A stretch of 64,000 nucleotides of DNA from contig VZRS01005498.1 in NCBI GenBank assembly GCA_013398055.1, positions 124,001-188,000 on the forward strand, in the 5' to 3' direction. Origin of the DNA: Ifrita kowaldi. Lineage: Eukaryota; Chordata; Aves; Passeriformes; Cinclosomatidae. The position numbers and the translations under genes were made by a program. Each line of letters starts with the position of its first letter. The first letter of the stretch is position 1. Below the pieces are notes generated by a model. The model saw nothing but the letters and a program-made list of their open reading frames with translations, was not told the origin of the DNA and made no database searches. Positions 52,101 to 62,182 of the stretch are shown in pieces.

Positions 52101-55100
52101 CAAGGAACCTGGAGACCGCTTCCTCTCTGTATCCCTGAAAGGCTGCACAGGTACTGGGGACACGATGGAATTTTGTTTCTTCTCATATCAGTTATCTGGT
52201 TGCAAAAGGAGCACTTGCAGGCTCTGTGCCACAGACACCAGGCTCTGTCTGTGTCACTCTGAAGTTTGTGTACATGGCCGTGAGAGATTGATTTTCCTCT
52301 AACTTTAGGGCCATTGCAACAATCAGCATTCCACTGTATTGGGAAAAAGTTTGGACATTTGTGTTTCACAGATAGGATCTTCTCCACGTGTCTTTCCAAT
52401 CTGTGGAGTGATGGGACAGGGTTGGGAGGGCTGCAACAGCAACAGGCCTTGCCCTTTCGGTGTTTCTGTCCCAATTTGGGTAATTTCACCGAGGAAACCA
52501 TGGCAGAGCAATGCCTGTGCATATCTGCAAGGTGTGTGAGGGAGTCACAGACAGCAAAAGGCTGTGATCACTACAGGATGTTCCTTTCCTAAGCCTGGAA
52601 TGAGAAATGTCTCCTGAGGGTATATGAGCGAGCACAAATTAAACCCACTGCAAACATATCTCATCCCTATACAGTGGTGATCTACAGAAAGTATTGCCAT
52701 CTCCTATTATTATTCATTATTTCCTTTACTCATATGTCGGAAATCTGCTGCAGAATATGATAACCTAACCTTATATAAGCAATTTTTAACTTAAAATAAG
52801 AATTTGTGCTGCATGCTCATTCTTTTTCGTAAGGAAAAGGAAGGACAGAAAAAGGAATAAAAATAGACCACTGATTTTTTTTCCTTTTCCTCCTTCTCCT
52901 TCTCCTTCTCCTTCTCCTTCTCCTTCTCCTTCTCCTTCTCCTTCTCCTTCTCCTTCTCCTTCTCCTTCTCCTTCTCCTTCTCCTTCTCCTTCTCCTTCTC
53001 CTTCTCCTTCTCCTTCTCCTTCTCCTTCTCCTTCTCCTTCTCCTTCTCCTTCTCCTTCTCCTTCTCCTTCTCCTTCTCCTTCTCCTTCTCCTTCTCCTTC
53101 TCCTTCTCCTTCTCCTTCTCCTTCTCCTTCTCCTTCTCCTTCTCCTTCTCCTTCTCCTTCNCCCTTTCATTTCCTTTTCCTCTTCATTTCCTTTTCCTTT
53201 TCCCTTTCCTCTTCATTTCCTTTTCCCTTTCCTCTTCCCTTTCCTCTTCATTTCCTTCCCCTTTTTCGCTCTTCTTCTTTCTCCCTTTTCTTTTCCTTCT
53301 TGTAGAAGTTTAGACTTGCCATAGATGGAGTTTTTTAAGTACTGGGTGGGCATATCAAACAGAGTTTGAGGCACTAGAGACAAAATATGCCAAATAGAGA
53401 AGAAGTCCACAAGGATCGTATTAACAAAAAAGCACAGATTACATTTAAATGTTTTTTGGGTCTTTTCTAGAGAATAAGATAAACTGAGTGTCCCCTCAAA
53501 ATGTCCTGATTGGATGGACAATGTTTTTTTTCTCGAGTTGATGACAAGATAAGGACTGTGGTTTTGAGGCTCCAACGGTTTGTAATTTCATGTCACTTTA
53601 GCTAAGATTACCAGCTCATATTGTTGACAAATGTTGGTAAGAAGTTATGTGTGTGGCTTAGCTGTAGGTTTGTGTGTGCTATATAAATAGATAGATTCAG
53701 ACATATAAAAACATGAGAAAGAATTTTAGTTCAGTACTAAATTCCCTGTGCTGAAAAAACATGAACAAGGAGGTTGGTAGTTCATATACAGACTAGCTAA
53801 TATAGAAATTATTTGGAATGTAATTTGTGCTTTTTTATTATTGCTATTATTACTTATGTAGGTTTTATCTGTTTTGGACATAGATTTCCCTTCAGAATAG
53901 TTCAAAGAAAGCAAATACTAGGATATACTAGAACTCAGACTGTTTGGTTTTATTTCCTCTGGAAATAAACACACACCATCTTCAGTCTGTGTAGGGTGTT
54001 CTGAAAACAGTCACTTTCTTTGTAAGCCCTTGCAACTATCAAGAGATCTTGATAGTTCTAAACAGTTCTTTAAACTGTTCTGTCTTTTTCCATTTCCCTT
54101 GTAAGGGCCAGACCTTCTTTTGTCATCTGACAAGTGTTAGATTTCTTGGGTCAGGAATGAAGCAAAGTAGCAAAACACCCTCACCAAACACATTAAATCC
54201 TTCCTATTTCTGTTAATTTTTTCTGTTAGCTAAGATGAGATTGCTTTTCCATAGTTGACATCAACTGATGTGAGGAACAGAGATTTAAAACTTTCTGTTA
54301 ATTATTCAAGAGATCCACCTGAGATAAAGAAAATATAGGCTGTAGGAAATGGTGACTCAAATGATGAATTAGCAGAATTTAGGGCAACTGAGCTTTCTCT
54401 GGTCACCAAGTGAGCTGCCTTTTAGGAAGCTAACATGGATAGTTGTGGTTAGGTATCTGCTTCTAGAAAAAACAGAGTTGTGCCCTTGTTTAGTAGTACC
54501 TGATTTCTTAGTAGTAAACTTATTCCAAAACTGGAAAGTGTTGCTCTGAGCTGAGTGAAAAGTAGGAAGACCATGGCTCAGTGGCAGTTCTCACTGACAT
54601 GTCAATTGAGTCAGGGGATTACCAGTGGCAGAGACTGTGGGTCTGTATTGCAGTTAGATAATATTGTTTTTGTCCTTAGTTTGCATTTGAAATCTACTTG
54701 TCTCTTAAATCTAACATGATATTAAAAAACCCCAGTGAATTCTCTGGGATGATTGCAGTCACCCAAAGGCTGAAGAACCCTTCAGAGAGAGAAAAAGGGG
54801 GAAATCATTATATAGGATTGTGACTTCATGAGACCTTAAAGACCACATCCCATTATAAGTTTGAGTTTAATATGGAAAACTTGATCTTGAGTTTACAGAA
54901 AAACAGCTTGTATGCTCTGCAGATACTGAGCACTTTGAGAGGCTTTTCCAGTCCATAAACATTCAGAAAGTTATTATGGTCTTTTTTTTTTTTCCTTTTA
55001 AGATGTAAAATCTGATCACATAGGGCATGATCTTTGACATCCTCGTTGGATATCTATTGGTTGTACAGCCTCCTTATTTGCTTTGCCAGCTGCAGGTTTT

Positions 55101-58100
55101 AGTACAAAAGCACATATTTGCAGTATAATCAGAAAAACATTTGCTGTCAAGGTGAGTTCAGTTTGTTCCTTTCTACTAGAAAATATTGGAGTGGGTTTAA
55201 AAAAAACCCAACCTAATTTCCTCCTTTATTAATACTATCTATTAGCAATTGATTCAATAATGATATAAACGAATAAACTTCCCTGGAGGACAAAGCATGA
55301 TACTGCAGTAAATAATTCATAACAATGTAAGCTATGTAAGGCTGTTACATAAAATCTTGGCCTAATCTGTCACAAATTATCTTCTTGCACATTGTTAAGA
55401 AGGTGGAATGAAAATCAATTGAACTGGAGGAGATAAATCAACCTCCTCAGAAATATTTAGAGTAGATAGCAATCTAAATTTGACATTTGCCCAGAAAGGG
55501 CAATTTGACATGTGCTTTTTTAGAGAGTGGCATGGATTTTCTCCATATTTGCATTGTCACTGTTAGCCATGAGATTTTCTTAGCCTTTTTACTTCTCTGT
55601 TGTGCATTTTCCAATTTGAAAATGAAGTGACTGAGCCAGTGTAGCTTACTGTACTCTGTGGATCTGTGTCATTGCAATAGTTACCACTTCAGAAACTTGA
55701 TTCTATAAAAGGCTTCATTTTGCCACAGGATGAGAGCATGGTCTCTGCCACAGGCTGGGTTTTTTAAAATGTTTAGGTAAGATTGGTTTGCTGTGGGAGA
55801 ATGGAAATATTTCTTCTCGTTTGATATGAGCAGATAATGATGTATACATGATTAATTCTTTTATATAATTTAAAGTTTTTATCCATATGTGTTAGCTAAT
55901 AATGATTTTGTTTAATTTCTCATGTGTTGTTAAAGAGTAATGGGATAGTGTCTTTTTTGGAGTACCGTGAGGAAGCAATTGAGCTTTTCTTTGGTGCTAG
56001 AGGGTTTGTTTTGCCATAGTTTAGCTTTGTCTTTTTCTGGCATCTTTTATTGCCAGTGTTCCTTCTTTCTAAAACAATTCTACCATTCAGAAAAAAGGCA
56101 AGAACAGATTGTACAGAAGCAATGCTTTCGCTTTGCATGCCCACTGTCTATTCTTACTCTTCATCACATTATTCTTTAAAAAATCCTTTTAAGAACGGAT
56201 TTAGGGCCTAATATCAGCTCCAGCTGCTGAAGTTTATGAACTGCATTGCAACAAACACAGATTTGGAAAAAAATTGCTCATGTGACTTTTTAAGAACAAA
56301 GGATTTCCTTGCTTCTGCTGTGACTGCAAGTTTGTAGTATATTTGCTATTCTGTGTTTTAAAATGCAGTTTTGTAGAGTGGTTCACCAGACCCGGGCATT
56401 TAAAGTTGTGAGGCCGATGCTCCAAATCATGATATTTAAACTCATGAGAGTTCAGAGGACAGTGTGATTTGTTTTGATGGATTGTTCCTGAGCCTTTCTG
56501 CTGTGCTCACTTTGTAGGATGTATAAGGAAAAAATACAAAGCCAGCTTCACATAATCAGATGGTTCCAGGTTCTGTGCCTTTTAAAAATATCATCGAGGA
56601 TGATATTTTCCAGGAAACTCTGAGTTTGGTTACTCTTTTTCTGAGCTCTCATCCTTGTCAATGACCCCTTGCTTTACATTCCTCAGCAGCTGAAGATGAA
56701 GCAAGGGAGTTCTCCTTGTTTTGTCCAGCGCACGCCCAGGAGCCCCTGAAGCTGTTCTGCGAGACCTGCGACACCCTCACCTGCCGCAGCTGCCTCCTGT
56801 CAGAGCACAAGGAACACAGGTACCTCATTGCTCATCGAGATTTCAGGCTTCTCAGCTGTGTTTTCCAGCTGATGGTGCTGCCTGGTCTGAGTTTAAAAGC
56901 CACAGCAAACTCAGTTCAGTTGTCTCACTCCCACGCGATTTAACACCCGGCTCACTGCCCTCAGAGGCTCTCACCTGCTCCCTCATGAGCATGGAAAACC
57001 ACGGTGCAACAATTTCCCCTTCTTTCGCAGGTTCAGGCATCTTGATGAAGCTCTGCAAAATCAGAGAATCATCCTGGAGAATGTCATAACTAAAGTGGAG
57101 GAGAAAAAAAATGGGATTCAGGTTTCAGCTAAACAGATTGAAGACAGGTAATTGCTATGCTTTTTTTTTCTACAAAAGCAGATAATCTATAAAAATAATA
57201 TTTTTCACTAGATGTAGGTTAACAGAATTAAGTGCAGCTGCTATATTTTTTTTCTTGGAGGGTAGAAAATAATAGGAAGATTAAAAATATCAAATTCATG
57301 TTAAAGTGGTACTGACAAGTCATGGCATTGTAAAACATAATTCCATAGTCTTTGCAAGGCATGTGACAGCTGACTTCAGAGTTAAGATTTCTTTGTATAA
57401 TATGTTTCTGAACTAGAATTTGACAATATTAGAAATAAAGATAATTTTTAAAATACCTTAGTTCTTCAAGAAACCTCAAAACAAGCTGCAATTGCAGTCA
57501 AGATTAATAAAAATGAAAATATTTAATGATATGAACTGGATTTTAGCTACTGATTATGCATTTAGTAGCTGTTGGATCTCTCTTCTGCATTAATAAAACT
57601 GTTCCAAGGGTGCAAATCTATTTACGCTATTTATAATCTAGTATAAACTGGAAGCTTTGGATATATTATATATGTATTTGTTGACAAAGAACTAAAGACT
57701 GTTCTTGGCATGATGTTTGAGAGAATCCATCAGCATTAGGCTGTCACATCCAGAGAGGGGTGGTCAGGGTTCAGAAAAGTGGGGGAGAACTTAGGGGAAA
57801 TGATACAACTTTCACTGCAGTTCTGTCAGTAGGTAGATCAGTTCTTGCAGCAAATAACTGCTGTTCAGTGAATAAATGACTAGAGCTGGCTCACCCAGGG
57901 ATGTGTACCTCTTACCCACAGGTTGCTTGAAGTAAAACATCTGTACAGAAAGGTGGAGAACCAAATAAAAATGGCCAAGATGGTCCTGATGAATGAAATT
58001 GATAAAAGAACAAATATCCTCCTAGAACAACTTGAAGTAAGTAAGGCTAGTTTATTTGACACCTTGGGAAATTAAACTAAATTAAATTTAATTCCAGTGC

Positions 58101-61100
58101 CAGTGGAAATAATATAGACTGTGGGAGCTATTCTCCCATTTCTTATATTTTCAAATATTTGGGTTTTTTTCTGCAGACTTTTTTGTGGAATCAATGGTTG
58201 ACAGAGATTCAGGGTGAAGTTGTAAAATGTTTGCTTATCATGAGTTAACCACAATTTCTAACACAGTCACAGAGAATATGTGTGCACCTTTTGAGTACTT
58301 AGAAAACAAATCAGCTTCTGATTTTAATGTTTAATTTGTAGGAGCCCACTAGCAAGACAATTAATATCCTGTTTCAGAATTGATTCTTTGGTCTTATTTC
58401 TGTATCATACCTTTCAGTTTTGACTCTTCAGTTTTGGATGTCCAGTTGAAGTATATAAGATTTTATTTTGAAATGTGCTGAGGAGAAAAATTGCTAATCA
58501 GAATTTCCAGATGAGAAAGTGGTCCAGGTGCAAATTTGATCCAATTTCTACAGCTTTCTGGGGTTATGTTACTCTGTTAAACCAAGGCCAGAATGATGCA
58601 GATTGTTTGCTCCTGGGGATTCCATTGCTCTTCTTGAATTCAGATGTATCTCCTGAGTTGGATTTGCTTTCTTTTTATGATTGGTGTTTAAAGAGACTCT
58701 GAAGAACTGTGTTGCTGCAAGTACTGCATGATGTGGTGCCAATGATTGCATGCTTTACGTGTGTCTGAAGAATGACAGCCCTTTTCTACTGATTCACATC
58801 ATTAACAGAAAATCACCAGCGAGAGGAAGCAGAGGCTGGAGCAACAACTGCAAGGAGTTGTGGTTTTAGGCAGACAGGTAGAACATGTCCAGAACTTCAT
58901 CAACTGGGCTGTGTGCAGTAAAGAAACCATCCCATTTCTCTTCAGTAAGGAACTGGTAAGAGCAATACTTATTGTGCAGTAATTGTGAGAATTGTTTTAA
59001 GGATTTGATGTTTCTCAAATAAAATATTTTCGTGATCTTGGAACTGTGCATAAAATCATCGTCCTTTAATGTGTCACCAGATTGTGTTTCAGATCCAGCG
59101 CCTGCTAGAGACAAACTGTAACACAGACATGGGCCCTCCTCTGAAGATCAGATTCACTTGGGATCCCTCCTACTGGACTAAGCAACTCTCCAATTTGGGT
59201 AAGAAAAATATAATAGGCAAATGCCCAAAGCTAGGCTAGACAGACTCAGACAATACAGGACCTCCCCTAACAGGGCTCTCCTTTTGTTTTGATGTCCAGT
59301 CTTGAAACTCTTGTCACATTCTGAAGAAAAGTGAGTGTGGCTGAACTTTGCTGTTTTTCTCTCCACTTACATCCATTCACCAAAAGACCATCGAGATGTC
59401 TGGTGCTTTCACTCTCTTAGTGGCCAAAGGACCTGAGCAGTGTTGAGACACTTGCAATTGATAGGTGCAAAGATGGCATTAAGGCACTGGCTGCACAATG
59501 ATTACAGTGTTATCTATATAACATATAAATGTGCATGCTGGGACTTTGTTTCCCAGCAGCTACAAATTTCCCAACTGCAATGGTTTTTTACAGTAATTTC
59601 AACTCAGTGGGCTGATCACTCATCTAAAAGATCAGTTCTCTTCCCATTTTAGGGTATTAAAAACTAGAAGGGGTAAAACACTATCAAAAGTGTTGCAGGG
59701 AGTAATCTCTTGATGAAAAGCATGGACAAGATAATTTCATGGGTCACTTCTATTTCCAGCTTTTATGAGTCTCACCTACATAACATTAATCTCTTTTATT
59801 TTTGTAACTTGTACCCTGGAAGCTGTCTTTTGGACCTGTGCTTATGGACAAGAAGATAAGCTCATACTTCAGTAAAAAAATGAAAGTATAAGCCATATCC
59901 ATCAGTTAAGATAAAATAAGGTCGATTTTTCAAAGTGTTTGCTGGGTAATTCAGCTGTGAGTTCCACTGACATCAGTGGGAGTTTGGTGTGAATTGAAAT
60001 AACTAGACAAATATTGGAAAATTTGTCTTGACTGTGTGTTGGCAGACTGTTTGGATAGGATATTTTAATATCTTTTATATTTGAAATGTGAATGATAGTC
60101 ATTTCCTTGGCTACGGTTTTTATTGTGTAAATTTGTCAAGACCATAGGAAGGCATAAATTTGCTGGTTTTTCCCAGGGGGTTTCACCATGGAAGGCGGAC
60201 ACATTTCTCACCCAGACGTGCTGCTCTGTGGAAATATTCAAGGGTTACAAACGTCTCTGTATCACGGGCACCACTCCCCGGCCTCACAGCTGGACAGCAG
60301 CCAGCCACACCAGTTCCCACCTGCAATCCAGTGCTCTGCACCGGTGTGCTGCTCCCACTGCCTCAGCATTCCCCACCCAAACAAACCTCAGCCTTCTTAC
60401 CAAGACATGAACCTCCATAAAGGCTTCCACCAGCCTCCTGCACTTCATCAGCAGCACTTCCCTGTGCAGTACAGCCTGCAGCACCAGGACAGAGAGCCAC
60501 GGGGTGCCCCCCAGCCCGTGAAGCTCCCGCAGGCTGGGCTGGAGCAGCAGCCGTGCTCAGAGCTGGAGAACGTGTCCGGGAGGGTGGGAAAGCCCTTCCC
60601 ACCCCAGCAGCTGCAGCAGGGTTGTGCTGCTGTGTCACACGAGGCTCAGCAGGTCCACACGAGCCACCCACAGGCTTGTGTGCAGGCATCAGCTGTGGGA
60701 GTGCAGCTGGGCCATCTCCAGAAGATAAAATCTAACCACGTGCTGCAGCCACCCCCGCAGCAGCAGCAGCTGCCACTGACACCCCCACCGCCAGGGCACG
60801 ACGAGAGCACCCACAAACAAGTCATCCAGCAGAGCCTGGACATCATGCACCACCAGTTTGAGCTGGAGGAGATGAAAAAGGATCTGGAGCTTCTCCTGCA
60901 GGCCCAGGGACAGCCCAGCTTGCAGCTGAACCAAGCCAAGCCACCTCAGCATGTTCAACAGACCATAGTTGGTCAGATCAACTACATAGTGAGGCAGCCA
61001 GCCCCAGCACAGCAACAAATCCAAGATGAAGCACAAGTAAGTTCTCTCTAAGTCATTTCCTGCTGCATTTAGTGAGTGCAAGTTCAGAAGTGGGACAGAC

Positions 61101-62182
61101 CTTTGAGATTCCATGTATTTCTCTGAACATGTATTTTTCTGTTGGTGTGTTGTCTATGTATGCAGCAGAGAGGCTTCATGCCTCATGCAGATTGGGCCAA
61201 AATTTTCTGTGAAGTGCTGCATAAACACCCTGGATCCCAAAGATCCGAATCTCTCAATAGACAAGGTGAGCAGCAGTGGGAGAATAAAAGCACCATCATT
61301 CCTCCTTTGTAAACAGGTGACTGGAGGACTGCAGTAGTTTCACTCTCTGTTTCAACTCTCTTTTTTACTGGAAACATTAAGCCCTGAATCCTTAAAAAGC
61401 ATTAGAGTCTGAATTATTATTGAAGAGAGTGAAGCCACTTTCTTGGTCTGAGTGTTATTTCCCATTCTAGTAACTGCTCTTGCTGCTGCACCGTGTCATT
61501 TAAGATTATCATCATTATCCACACAAGCTGTTGTGCTACAGCTTTGTCAGCAGGGCTGATCTCTTCCCTTTTCCTCTGTTAGTAAGAATCCTGCTTTTGA
61601 AAGAGGGACAGAGCTTGGTGGTGAGCATCCAAACTACGAGGCAGATCAGCTGCAGAATAAGGTGGCTTGGAAATTCATTTAAAACAATGGAAAGGTGGCT
61701 CAGACTTCCCATTGTGTAAATTCTGTGGAGCTGCTACCTGGAATAGTTCTCAAAGTAGATTACCTGTGAGGGCAGGCTGCAGGCTTTTGGTATAGCTGTA
61801 CATTTCAGCAGCTTTACGGAGTACTTTTTAAAGTAATTCATTAATGTCTGTGAGGAATCTTTCTCTGTTTATCTCTCTGCTGAGGGTTGCCTTGGGCATC
61901 TCTGTTGTTTTAGAGTCTTTTTGGGCTTATCATAAAGTGTATGCTGTGAGTTGATACAAATTTGTTACTATTTTTCTTTCTGAGCTGTTGAAAAGACAAA
62001 TTTTCCTTTGTGATTTGTAGGTCTGTGAGAGCTCCACAGAACCTGATGCCCAGAAGCCTGTCATTCCTCTTGACAAAAGTGACAGTCCCTCCCTGTCACA
62101 GCCATTAGATGAAGAAGCCAGTGTCAGGAGCCACTCCCCTGAGAGCACACTGCAGCAGCCAACTTTCCATCCAGTGAGAAAG
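37508..62182 (+). CDS. TRIM66: TRIM66 (TIF1-delta), 5' part, ten coding exons, continues past the window
   Basis: Exons 37508-37673, 48255-48358, 52003-52150, 56687-56819, 57031-57147, 57922-58036, 58809-58955, 59081-59198, 60177-61036 and 62021-62182 join in phase to 690 codons without a stop. The order is a C3HC4 RING (C10, C13, C27, H29, C32, C35, then CPVC), B-box 1 (CSMCKEKRPAHSLCTRC), B-box 2 (FCPAHAQEPLKLFCETC), a coiled coil (VENQIKMAKMVLMNEI) and a Gln/Pro/His-rich linker. TRIM66 is a nuclear TIF1-family co-regulator with a C-terminal PHD-bromodomain, which must lie to the right. The ATG at 37508 has G at -3 and +4. An upstream in-frame ATG at 37454 would add 18 residues. 5'UTR exons were not found. 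Confidence 0.92.
40060..40108. repeat. 49-base T homopolymer
   Basis: An uninterrupted T run preceded by TTTG repeats (40030-40059), in TRIM66 intron 1. It could be a microsatellite or an old poly(A) tail on the minus strand. Confidence 0.9.
41279..41333. repeat. (AT)n/(GTAT)n/(GT)n microsatellite
   Basis: Alternating purine-pyrimidine repeat of about 55 bp, grading from AT to GTAT to GT units. Confidence 0.9.
43213..43218 (-). terminator. AATAAA downstream of the second antisense candidate
   Basis: AATAAA on the minus strand about 230 bp after the TGA at 43446. It is consistent with a poly(A) site but common by chance in AT-rich DNA. Confidence 0.35.
43446..43676 (-). CDS. Second antisense gene, last exon
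   Basis: Seventy-six codons and TGA after TGTCATTATTAG, starting STVGEGKSIQKPWRLSVCTD. The frame is open throughout and polar, unlike the surrounding intron. Confidence 0.45.
   Translation of the reverse strand, partial: STVGEGKSIQKPWRLSVCTDENDAISGAKQQLNQELQDSNNSVHIKGSGAKFSYGTIRMPKGRPLLIPKPPEAAKS
43446..44140 (-). CDS. Second antisense candidate gene, 3' end (three exons) in TRIM66 intron 1
   Basis: Exons 44140-44059, 43889-43845 and 43676-43446 on the minus strand are phase-compatible and give 119 codons with a TGA stop. They read GAAPSSLARNAGKSAGKKDV, then KRLEQKEREELFQIQ, then a last exon containing RLSVCTDENDAISGAKQQLN and MPKGRPLLIPKPPEAAKS. Acceptors are strong (CCCCCCTCTCACAG; TTCACTCAATCCTCAG). 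The donors are GTGCAG and GTAGCA. The middle exon looks coiled-coil, and the tail is basic and Pro-rich. An AATAAA follows at 43218-43213. I do not recognise the protein. The 5' part is not resolved; candidate exons lie at 46.5, 47.6 and 51.1 kb. Confidence 0.45.
43845..43889 (-). CDS. Second antisense gene, exon B
   Basis: Fifteen codons, KRLEQKEREELFQIQ, phase 0 in and out, between a strong acceptor and GTAGCA. Confidence 0.45.
44059..44140 (-). CDS. Second antisense gene, exon A
   Basis: One base, then 27 codons, LPGAAPSSLARNAGKSAGKK to VLSLYK, phase 2 in, phase 0 out. A second frame is also open (ATWGCSVFFGQECW...), but it does not lead to an open join downstream. Confidence 0.4.
45492..45671. 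repeat. Perfect 90-bp tandem duplication
   Basis: The 90-bp unit beginning GCCCATGCCTTTGTTTCCCA occurs at 45492-45581 and again, with no difference seen, at 45582-45671. TRIM66 intron 1. Confidence 0.93.
46462..46678 (-). CDS. Possible exon of second antisense gene (LHLQQNC...)
   Basis: Very strong acceptor (GTTTTCTTTTTCAAG). It reads LHLQQNCDLGAQVADHDLPK and LFIELCISHNPERS. Ends at GTAAAC (phase 0) or earlier at 46542 (GTGGCT). Links to the exons on either side are not phase-resolved. Confidence 0.3.
47552..47671 (-). CDS. Possible exon of second antisense gene (MISPTTK...)
   Basis: From an ATG with A at -3 it reads MISPTTKQSEQQNLAPPSLS and WGESLSAWAENQEFKK, stopping at GTGTCC. It could be a start exon or internal. 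Confidence 0.25.
48255..48358 (+). CDS. TRIM66: TRIM66 exon 2: second half of RING
   Basis: Supplies CPVCKQTCFARDVVENFFLN, the last two RING cysteines and the TIF1-like VENFF motif. Acceptor TTTAAATTCAG after a long T run, donor GTAGGT. It is 10.6 kb from exon 1. Confidence 0.9.
48646..49205 (-). mobile_element. CR1 LINE 3' fragment
   Basis: About 560 bp that reads as the reverse complement of a CR1 3' region (GGGATCTTTGGAGATCATCC, GAGATGCTCCAGACCCCTCA, CTCTGGATGTGGCCTCCCTG). It is truncated and sits in TRIM66 intron 2. Confidence 0.88.
51042..51153 (-). CDS. Possible exon of second antisense gene (LIFNSAM...)
   Basis: A strong acceptor (CTTTCTGCTGGGCATCAG) and donor (GTAAGA) bound 37 open codons, LIFNSAMIASQVFDGKREEK and on to ASSGE, phase 0 to 1. 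It lies in TRIM66 intron 2. Confidence 0.35.
52003..52150 (+). CDS. TRIM66: TRIM66 exon 3: B-box 1
   Basis: Reads SCSMCKEKRPAHSLCTRCNK and WLCSSCTEEHRH, matching the known TRIM66 N-terminal B-box. Donor GTACTG, phase 1 out. Confidence 0.94.
52890..53161. repeat. (TTCTCC)n hexanucleotide array ending at N
   Basis: About 45 units of a pure pyrimidine hexamer, with an N at 53161, followed by degenerate pyrimidine tract to about 53300. TRIM66 intron 3. The true length is unknown. Confidence 0.95.
53300..56686. other. TRIM66 intron 3, right part
   Basis: AT-rich intronic DNA. A minus-strand open block near 55970-56075 (KRCQKKTKLNYGKTN) has a good acceptor but no good donor. I see nothing else. 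Confidence 0.5.
56687..56819 (+). CDS. TRIM66: TRIM66 exon 4: B-box 2
   Basis: Reads LFCPAHAQEPLKLFCETCDT and LTCRSCLLSEHKEHR. The acceptor is a tandem CAGCAG, so an alternative start at 56690 would drop one residue. Confidence 0.94.
57031..57147 (+). CDS. TRIM66: TRIM66 exon 5: coiled coil
   Basis: Reads RHLDEALQNQRIILENVITK and KNGIQVSAKQIED. Heptad-like spacing. Acceptor CTTTCGCAG, donor GTAATT. Confidence 0.94.
57922..58036 (+). CDS. TRIM66: TRIM66 exon 6: coiled coil
   Basis: Reads LLEVKHLYRKVENQIKMAKM and VLMNEIDKRTNILLEQLE, close to the human protein. Donor GTAAGT. Confidence 0.95.
58809..58955 (+). CDS. TRIM66: TRIM66 exon 7: coiled coil / TSS region
   Basis: Reads KITSERKQRLEQQLQGVVVL and VQNFINWAVCSKETIPFLFS, phase 0 in and out, donor GTAAGA. 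Confidence 0.95.
59081..59198 (+). CDS. TRIM66: TRIM66 exon 8
   Basis: Reads IVFQIQRLLETNCNTDMGPP and LKIRFTWDPSYWTKQLSNL, phase 1 out at GTAAGA. Confidence 0.95.
60177..61036 (+). CDS. TRIM66: TRIM66 exon 9: large Gln/Pro/His-rich exon
   Basis: An 860-nt exon of low-complexity linker (runs such as PPPQQQQLPLTPPP) ending in a conserved helix (IMHHQFELEEMKKDLELLLQ) and QTIVGQINYIVRQPAP, both typical of TRIM66. Donor GTAAGT. Higher GC than its surroundings. Confidence 0.95.
62021..62182 (+). CDS. TRIM66: TRIM66 exon 10
   Basis: Fifty-four codons, VCESSTEPDAQKPVIPLDKS to HPVRK, phase 0 in and out, donor GTATAA. No further confident TRIM66 exon is visible before 64000. Confidence 0.9.

Noticed and set aside
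52817..53170. Minus-strand poly-arginine open frame
   Set aside because: It is simply the translation of the TTCTCC hexamer array.
61162..61265. Possible TRIM66 exon with a tandem CAGCAG acceptor and GTGAGC donor
   Set aside because: In the phase required by exon 9 it leaves in phase 1, which does not fit exon 10. Mammalian TRIM66 has no such insert.
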